11,517 nt of DNA from JBARRO01 sp049644265 (GTDB lineage: Bacteria > Bacteroidota > Ignavibacteria > UBA10030): the NCBI GenBank assembly GCA_049644265.1, contig JBARRO010000240.1:1-11517 (forward strand), read 5' to 3'. The stretch's first letter is position 1. Each line of letters starts with the position of its first letter. Both the position numbers and the translations under genes were made by a program. Below the pieces are notes generated by a model. It worked only from the letters and a program-made list of their open reading frames with translations, was not told the DNA's origin and searched no databases. Of this stretch, positions 6,504 to 11,517 are shown piece after piece.

Positions 6504-9500
6504 ATGAAGCACACTCTAGTCATTCTTGCCTTCATTCTACAAGCGTTGAATGCCCAGGAACTTCCCGTGGTTAATTCTTTTCCTACGCCTGCCGTTGTTC
6601 CCTTTGGACTTGAGGAGATCAACGGTGAGCTATGGCACAGCGACCGTTCGGCCCACGCCATTTTCGTCATCGATACAGCCACAGGGGCGGTCAAAAGGCA
6701 GTTTACCCCCGCAATGGGCGACCCGGCGGGTCTGTGCTGGACCGGTACCGAGCTCTTCTGCGCGGATTGGAGTGGAGGGAAAATCCATCAGATCGACACT
6801 TCCACGGGTAGTTCAATCCGGTCCTTCTCCAGCCCCAACGGCTCGCCTTTCGGGCTCGCTTGGGACGGAAATAACATCTGGTGCACAGAAGTGTTTTCCG
6901 GAACCCTGAACAAGCTCGATTCCGCTGGCAACGTCCTGCAATCAATTCAACTTCCTTATTGGCTTAGCGGTATGACTTTCGACGGAATCAGCTTCTGGTT
7001 GGCAGTGCAGGAACCGGTGGTTAACGGGTCCCGTAAGATCGTTCGGATGTTTCCTTCCAGTGGGTGGTTCGTTTCGTATGCTTTTCCCAATTCCATCCCG
7101 TATGATCTCGCGTGGGATGGGAAATTTCTATGGATCTGTGGCAACGAACCCGACAAGATCTATAAAACGTTTCCGGCCCCGATGGATTCGGGACTCGTGC
7201 TCTTCAATCCCAACGGCGGTGAAGCATGGCTCGTCGGTTCCGTGGAGAGCATTCAGTGGATATCGTTGAAGTCTTCGACTGTACGTCTTGACTACTCCAC
7301 CGACGACGGCCTCTCCTGGATGCCCGTGGCTTCTTCACTCCCGGACACACCATCACACCATGACTGGATGATTCCTGCCACTCCGTCGAATACCTGCCGG
7401 GTCAAAATCACGGATCTTTCCGACACCACCAACTACGATATCAGCGAACAACCGTTTACGATTACCAATGGTCGTCTGGGTGACCGGTGGAGGCAGGTTC
7501 CCAGCGGTTTTGCCAATACCATCTGGTCCGTTCATGTTGTGGACGATTCCATTGTCTGGGCCGGGGGCAGTGGCGGCGCTGTTCTGCTGTCGACGGATGG
7601 TGGAGAAACATGGAAAAAGAAGTTGTTCGGGACGGAGGATGTCTACAATGTGCGAGGATTGGATGCTCTGACCGCATTTGCGACCTCGAGTGGCTCCGAG
7701 ACAGTCATTAAGAAAACTACAGATGGCGGAACAACCTGGACGACCGTCTATGCGAAGCCGGGAGGATTTATTAACAGCATCGTGATGCGCGATGCGATGA
7801 CGGGAATCGCCACAGGGGATCCGGTCAACGGATATTGGACACTACTCAAAACGACGGACGGGGGGACTACATGGCTTGATCTTCCTCCTGTTGCGGCCGC
7901 CCAAGGAGAAGTCGGCTACAACAATGCCACCTGCGTTCTTGACCAAACGATCTGGTTTACGACGAATAACCCCAAGGCCTACAAGTCCACAGACTACGGA
8001 GAGACGTGGACATCGTATCCGACCCTCCACGCAGAATTGAATGGAGTGTCGTTTTCTGATTCACTCCATGGCGTGAGCGGAACCCGGAATGGTGTTGTCG
8101 ACTACACCGTTGACGGTGGCAAAACATGGAAAATGGCAAAAACAGGCAGCGGTGGGCTTATTCTGGGATGTGTCGCGGTTGATTATCAGACATTCTATCT
8201 CACCAGCGGGGACAGAGTTTTCAAGAGCTCTGACGGTGGGGCACGTTGGTATGAAAACGGCGTGGGGCTTGCCCTCTTTCGTCATCTTTCTTTCTCTCCT
8301 TCGCATAATCTTGGCATTGCGGTCGATGAAATTGGATCCTTGTTCAGGTACAAGCAGGAGTACCAGGTTCCAAACCTCAGGATCCAATCACCCAACGGAG
8401 GTGAACGTCTGGCGCCGGGGTCCGTCTTCCGGATCTCGTGGAATGCCTTTCTGGTAAACACCGTGAAGCTAGAATATTCGGTGAACAACGGCAGGACGTG
8501 GAATCTGATCGGGCTCGCGCCTGGACAGGGAAAAGAGTTGCCACTCGTACGATACGGTGCCGCTGAAAACGTCCAACTGGAATCTGCCCCACCTGGTTTT
8601 ACCTGGATCGTTCCGCAGCAGGAATCCGATTCTGTCCTTCTCCGTATCGCCGATTCGCTCGATGCCTCGATCTTTGATGTGAGCGACCACATGTTTTCGG
8701 TTACTTCAACACGTGATTCCCATGCGATGCACTTTGAGGTTGACATCTCCTCTGCTCAGGGATTTGAAGGGCTCTACGGTTGCGAATTCATCAACGACAC
8801 ACTGTACGTCTCTCAGTGGTTTTCACCAAGGGGGCTCCTCTTCAGATTCAACCGGGAAGGTGCCTTCATCGACTCCTTTGGCATTGCTGGGATGGAGGAA
8901 GGCTTTCGGGACCTCGCATGGGACGGTCAGTATCTGTATGGAGGCACCGGTTTACCGTTCATCTATAAGGTCGATCTCGATAGTCGATCGGTCGTTGATA
9001 CGATCGTTGTTCAGGAGGGAATCACAGCCCGCGGCGTCACATATGACCAACGGAAAAATGCATTCTGGGTCTGCGACTGGAATTCGGACATCGTCTGTGT
9101 GAACCGGAATGGTGCGACAATCGGCAAAATCCAGGCTCCGGGATTCGCGTGGCCGGGTGTCTCCGGGTTGGCATGCGATAACATCAGTCCGAGCGGTCCT
9201 TTTTTGTGGATATTCACAGGAGGAGCGTCATTCTATCAGAAACGATTCTTCAAAATCGATACTCTCGGCAATAGTCTGGATAGCATTGACGCACCCGTTA
9301 GTCCGTTGCTTTCCGCAGGGGTGGGCGGAGGGTGTTTCATCACAGACAATTTGGTTTCGGGATCAGCAATCATGGGAGGCGTGATGCAAGGGGATCCGGC
9401 GTACCTGATAGGGTGGCGAGTTCAAACGGCAACATCCATTAGTCGCCATGGTGACTTACCACAGAAGTTCGAGTTGATGCAAAACTTCCCCAATCCCTTC

Positions 9501-9725
9501 AATCCATCAACAGTTATCAGTTTCCAGGTACCAGTTGCCGGCAATGTGAGTCTGAAGGTGTTTGACTTGCTTGGACGTGAAGTGGCGATGTTGGAGAATG
9601 AAGAGAAAGCGGCAGGAAAGTATTCGGTGAATTGGAAGGCAAGCGGATTACCGACCGGTGTCTATTTCTATCGGATAACTGCAGGGAACTTCGTGGAAAC
9701 GAAACGGATGATGCTGATCAAGTAG
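6504..9725 (+). CDS. Secreted multi-propeller surface protein with two Kre9/KNH-like domains and a T9SS sorting domain
   Basis: The protein has 1073 residues. The signal peptide is MKHTLVILAFILQALNA, cut before QEL. Residues about 20-230 hold five propeller-like repeats with LAWDGxxLW-type cores (GLAWDGNNIW, DLAWDGKFLW). Residues about 233-322 form a Kre9/KNH-like beta-sandwich beginning NPNGGE (235). Residues about 325-620 form a YCF48/BNR-type propeller with repeated Asp boxes (STDGGETW, TTDGGTTW twice, STDYGETW, TVDGGKTW, SSDGGARW). Residues about 627-737 are a second Kre9-like domain starting SPNGGE (629). Residues about 743-987 hold five more LAWDG-type repeats. The end (about 988-1073) is a T9SS type A domain with NFPNPFNPS at 994. 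No catalytic motif is recognised. A binding or adhesion role on the cell surface is inferred from the architecture only. It follows the aminopeptidase gene by 68 bases on the same strand. Confidence 0.85.
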   Translation: MKHTLVILAFILQALNAQELPVVNSFPTPAVVPFGLEEINGELWHSDRSAHAIFVIDTATGAVKRQFTPAMGDPAGLCWTGTELFCADWSGGKIHQIDTSTGSSIRSFSSPNGSPFGLAWDGNNIWCTEVFSGTLNKLDSAGNVLQSIQLPYWLSGMTFDGISFWLAVQEPVVNGSRKIVRMFPSSGWFVSYAFPNSIPYDLAWDGKFLWICGNEPDKIYKTFPAPMDSGLVLFNPNGGEAWLVGSVESIQWISLKSSTVRLDYSTDDGLSWMPVASSLPDTPSHHDWMIPATPSNTCRVKITDLSDTTNYDISEQPFTITNGRLGDRWRQVPSGFANTIWSVHVVDDSIVWAGGSGGAVLLSTDGGETWKKKLFGTEDVYNVRGLDALTAFATSSGSETVIKKTTDGGTTWTTVYAKPGGFINSIVMRDAMTGIATGDPVNGYWTLLKTTDGGTTWLDLPPVAAAQGEVGYNNATCVLDQTIWFTTNNPKAYKSTDYGETWTSYPTLHAELNGVSFSDSLHGVSGTRNGVVDYTVDGGKTWKMAKTGSGGLILGCVAVDYQTFYLTSGDRVFKSSDGGARWYENGVGLALFRHLSFSPSHNLGIAVDEIGSLFRYKQEYQVPNLRIQSPNGGERLAPGSVFRISWNAFLVNTVKLEYSVNNGRTWNLIGLAPGQGKELPLVRYGAAENVQLESAPPGFTWIVPQQESDSVLLRIADSLDASIFDVSDHMFSVTSTRDSHAMHFEVDISSAQGFEGLYGCEFINDTLYVSQWFSPRGLLFRFNREGAFIDSFGIAGMEEGFRDLAWDGQYLYGGTGLPFIYKVDLDSRSVVDTIVVQEGITARGVTYDQRKNAFWVCDWNSDIVCVNRNGATIGKIQAPGFAWPGVSGLACDNISPSGPFLWIFTGGASFYQKRFFKIDTLGNSLDSIDAPVSPLLSAGVGGGCFITDNLVSGSAIMGGVMQGDPAYLIGWRVQTATSISRHGDLPQKFELMQNFPNPFNPSTVISFQVPVAGNVSLKVFDLLGREVAMLENEEKAAGKYSVNWKASGLPTGVYFYRITAGNFVETKRMMLIK
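9516..9607 (+). repeat. DNA block nearly identical to 6202-6293 (sorting-domain copy 2)
   Basis: This is the partner of the block in the aminopeptidase gene: eight mismatches over 92 bases and no gaps. Five of the eight differences are transitions and four of those fall at third codon positions, as expected for a copy under protein-level constraint. Confidence 0.85.
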
Positions 9726-9813
9726 ATCAATTTGGAAGCCACTTCGGAGAATGATTTATTCCCAACCGGTTCCACTCCCGAACGGCCTGCATCCAAGGAA
9801 ACCCAACGAAAGG

Positions 9814-9856
9814 AAAACAAAACTCCCCCTTCTCCGGATTCATAGAGAAGGGGGAG
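9814..9856 (-). terminator. Strong intrinsic terminator for the GH10 gene
   Basis: CTCCCCCTTCTC at 9823-9834 and GAGAAGGGGGAG at 9845-9856 form a perfect 12-bp stem with a ten-base loop. Read on the minus strand, TTTTGTTTTCC follows the stem (9822 down to 9812), which is the expected U-rich tail. On the plus strand no T run follows, so it should act mainly on the minus-strand transcript. It lies about 37 bases past the GH10 stop codon. The rest of the 167-base convergent gap (9726-9892) shows no gene. Confidence 0.9.
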
Positions 9857-9892
9857 CAGAATACTCCGGAAGGGGATCAGTCTATGCTCTGA

Positions 9893-11517
9893 CTACCTTA
9901 GCAACACCAATTTCTTTGTCTCTCTGAAGCTACCCGCCTGCAGAGTGTAGTAGTAGATCCCACTTGCCAGCGCCTTCCCATCAAAAACCGCGACATGCGT
10001 CCCTGCATCGTGCACCCCATCAACCAGCGTTGCCACTTCTTTCCCAAGCGCATCGTAGACCTTTAACGTCACCGCACTGACCACTGCCAGCCGATAGCTG
10101 ATCGCTGTTGTTGGATTAAATGGATTCGGATAGTTTTGACACAAAACAAAAGCACGTGGGGCGAGTCCCGGAGCAGATTCTACACCCGTCACGAGTCCGT
10201 TCATTGCTGTCGATAGTCCGGTTGCCGCCTGCCTCAGGCTTGTGTCCGCCGAGACAGAATTCGAATAATTCTGAGTTTTTGCAGTAATGGCGGAGGCCAA
10301 CGCAGAAGTAAGATTTGACCAGGAGGCCGGGGTGTAGCTGCTTTGCTGCAACGTACTCGCATAGGCGGTGAGAGAGTCGAGCGCGTTATAATAGATCCCC
10401 ACATTCGCCACAGCGAAAAAAGCAGGCTTGCATTTATTCTGGCTGTCCCAGATCGATGTTGACTGATTGGTCACGAATGTGTACTGATCGTTCAATCCGT
10501 CCTTGCTCACGCTGATGATCTTTCCTCTGCCTGAAAAATAGCTTCGCTCCACGAAACACTTGAACAATGCCCCGTATTGATTTGCCTGTGTGGCAAGCAC
10601 TTGGGCTGAAGGCGAAGCAAATCCTGTCTTCACGTCAAATTCCGTGACGGCCATTTCGGTGCAGACGGTGTCGAATTTGCTGTAACTGGTAATCCATTGG
10701 GCTGCGGTGGGTGTGGAGAGTGCGTCATGTTCCTGCATGCCGATTCCGTCAAGATATCCTGCATGAAAAATCGGGCCGACGAGATTGACGATGCCGTCTG
10801 CCTTCGCGGGATCGTGCGTGTTGTAATCGTTGTAGTACAACTTCATCTGGTTCTCCCCGTATTGAACGCAATACTTCCGGGAGAATTCGAATGCCTTCAT
10901 GACGTAGGAGTTGTCGCCAAAAACTGTGTACCATTCATTGCCACTCGACCGGAACGTGCCGCTTCCGTCATTGATTGCCTCGTTCACGACATCCATCGCC
11001 GTCAGCAATCCCGGCCAGCTCTCATGGAGCAACCGCATCACTTCTTTGATATAATTCTCCATCCGCAGGGTCATCGCCGCCTTGGTGAGGTACGCCCCGC
11101 CGCTGGTGTATCCGGACCGGAACAATTCAGTGGGAGTCTGGCTGTGCCAAACAAGTGTGTGCCCCCGGAATTTGAATCCTTGTCTCTGCGCCCAGTTCAG
11201 TTGCGCAATCATATCTCCGTTGAACCTGACGATCGGATGTGTATCGACGGAATCCTTTTCCGCGCCCGCTGCCGCCGCCGAATATGCTGCAGCGCTGCCG
11301 GCGACGTTGACGGTGTACACCGGTTTCATGTTGTTCCCGGGGGTCATGCTGGTCATGTGGAACTTGACCAGGTATCCGCCGTTCGGCGTAATCACTGCAG
11401 ATTGACCCGGGACTGCCGGGTCGGTGGCAAAGCCGATATTTCTGTATGACAAGAGACATCCGATCCTAAAGTCTTTGGCGTAAACGTCTTTTAACGCGGG
11501 TACGGTTGTCTGTATGG
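9893..11517 (-). CDS. GH10 endo-1,4-beta-xylanase-like protein with FIVAR-like domain and T9SS sorting domain (5' end outside window)
   Basis: At least 540 residues are visible. The frame stays open to the right edge (TTVPALKDVYAKDFRIGC is read from 11509 down), so the TTG at 11452 is not the start. Numbering here counts that TTG as residue 1. GH10 features are TPGNNMKP (37-44), GHTLVWHSQTP (97-107), acid/base Glu158 in DVVNEAI, YYNDYN (206-211), GIGMQEH (236-242) and nucleophile Glu271 in VTEFDVK. The usual WGxTD and SW of the -1 region read DGLND and TF here (about 318-326). Residues about 355-421 look like a FIVAR-type helical linker (YTPASWSNLTSALASAI). Residues about 435-519 are a T9SS type A domain (NYPNPFNPTT at 440). 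It should cleave xylan or a related beta-1,4-glycan outside the cell. It is convergent with the preceding gene. Confidence 0.9.
   Translation of the reverse strand, partial: IQTTVPALKDVYAKDFRIGCLLSYRNIGFATDPAVPGQSAVITPNGGYLVKFHMTSMTPGNNMKPVYTVNVAGSAAAYSAAAAGAEKDSVDTHPIVRFNGDMIAQLNWAQRQGFKFRGHTLVWHSQTPTELFRSGYTSGGAYLTKAAMTLRMENYIKEVMRLLHESWPGLLTAMDVVNEAINDGSGTFRSSGNEWYTVFGDNSYVMKAFEFSRKYCVQYGENQMKLYYNDYNTHDPAKADGIVNLVGPIFHAGYLDGIGMQEHDALSTPTAAQWITSYSKFDTVCTEMAVTEFDVKTGFASPSAQVLATQANQYGALFKCFVERSYFSGRGKIISVSKDGLNDQYTFVTNQSTSIWDSQNKCKPAFFAVANVGIYYNALDSLTAYASTLQQSSYTPASWSNLTSALASAITAKTQNYSNSVSADTSLRQAATGLSTAMNGLVTGVESAPGLAPRAFVLCQNYPNPFNPTTAISYRLAVVSAVTLKVYDALGKEVATLVDGVHDAGTHVAVFDGKALASGIYYYTLQAGSFRETKKLVLLR

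Noticed and set aside
3681..10140. The repeated NYPNPFNP-type coding segments considered as a mobile or CRISPR-like repeat
   Set aside because: They are the shared secretion sorting domain at the protein level, placed at the C-terminal end of each gene, not a regularly spaced array.
10697..11449. A 250-residue open frame on the plus strand opposite the GH10 gene
   Set aside because: The minus strand carries the GH10 catalytic motifs and the T9SS tail across the same bases. The plus-strand translation has no recognisable domain, no ribosome binding site was seen, and its composition is that of an antisense shadow.
11450..11452. TTG at 11452 as the start of the GH10 gene
   Set aside because: The frame continues without a stop to the window edge and the added residues (ALKDVYAKDFRIGC) fit the usual beginning of a GH10 domain.

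Overview
The window looks like a chromosomal segment of a Gram-negative bacterium of the Bacteroidota/Ignavibacteriota side of the FCB group. All four large proteins end in a type IX secretion system (T9SS) type A sorting domain with the core NYPNPFNP or NFPNPFNP. Three of them start with a visible signal peptide, and the start of the fourth lies outside the window. That FNPS/FNPT spelling is typical of Ignavibacteria-like lineages. Base composition is balanced by eye. There is no rRNA, tRNA, CRISPR array, insertion sequence or phage gene.

Layout from left to right: (1) the C-terminal end of an AraC-type regulator, cut by the left edge (2-286, +). (2) A 223-base gap with a perfect 12-bp palindrome. 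(3) A very large secreted protein (510-3926, +) joining a right-handed beta-helix, an alpha/beta-hydrolase esterase of the PHB-depolymerase/CE1 type, an Asp-box beta-propeller and a T9SS tail. (4) A 481-base gap that ends in what looks like the decayed 5' end of another beta-helix gene (4262-4399). (5) A secreted M1 zinc aminopeptidase with a T9SS tail (start probably 4408, end 6435, +). (6) A 68-base gap with an imperfect hairpin, then a 1073-residue multi-propeller surface protein (6504-9725, +) with a mirror-symmetric domain order and a T9SS tail. (7) A 167-base convergent gap with a strong intrinsic terminator read from the minus strand. (8) A GH10 endo-xylanase-like protein with a FIVAR-like linker domain and a T9SS tail (9893 to beyond 11517, -). 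Its open frame runs off the right edge, so its 5' end is missing.

Taken together this is a cluster of exported, cell-surface or released proteins, with no gene of the secretion machinery itself. A xylanase beside a CE1-like esterase (a class that includes feruloyl and acetyl-xylan esterases) makes plant-fibre breakdown a reasonable guess, with the aminopeptidase handling peptides. This is inference: substrates cannot be read from sequence, and the regulator is not shown to control the cluster. The most notable points are the unusual domain combinations, the altered exopeptidase motif in the aminopeptidase, the altered -1 subsite region in the GH10 enzyme, the beta-helix gene relic, and a near-identical DNA block shared by two of the four sorting-domain sequences.
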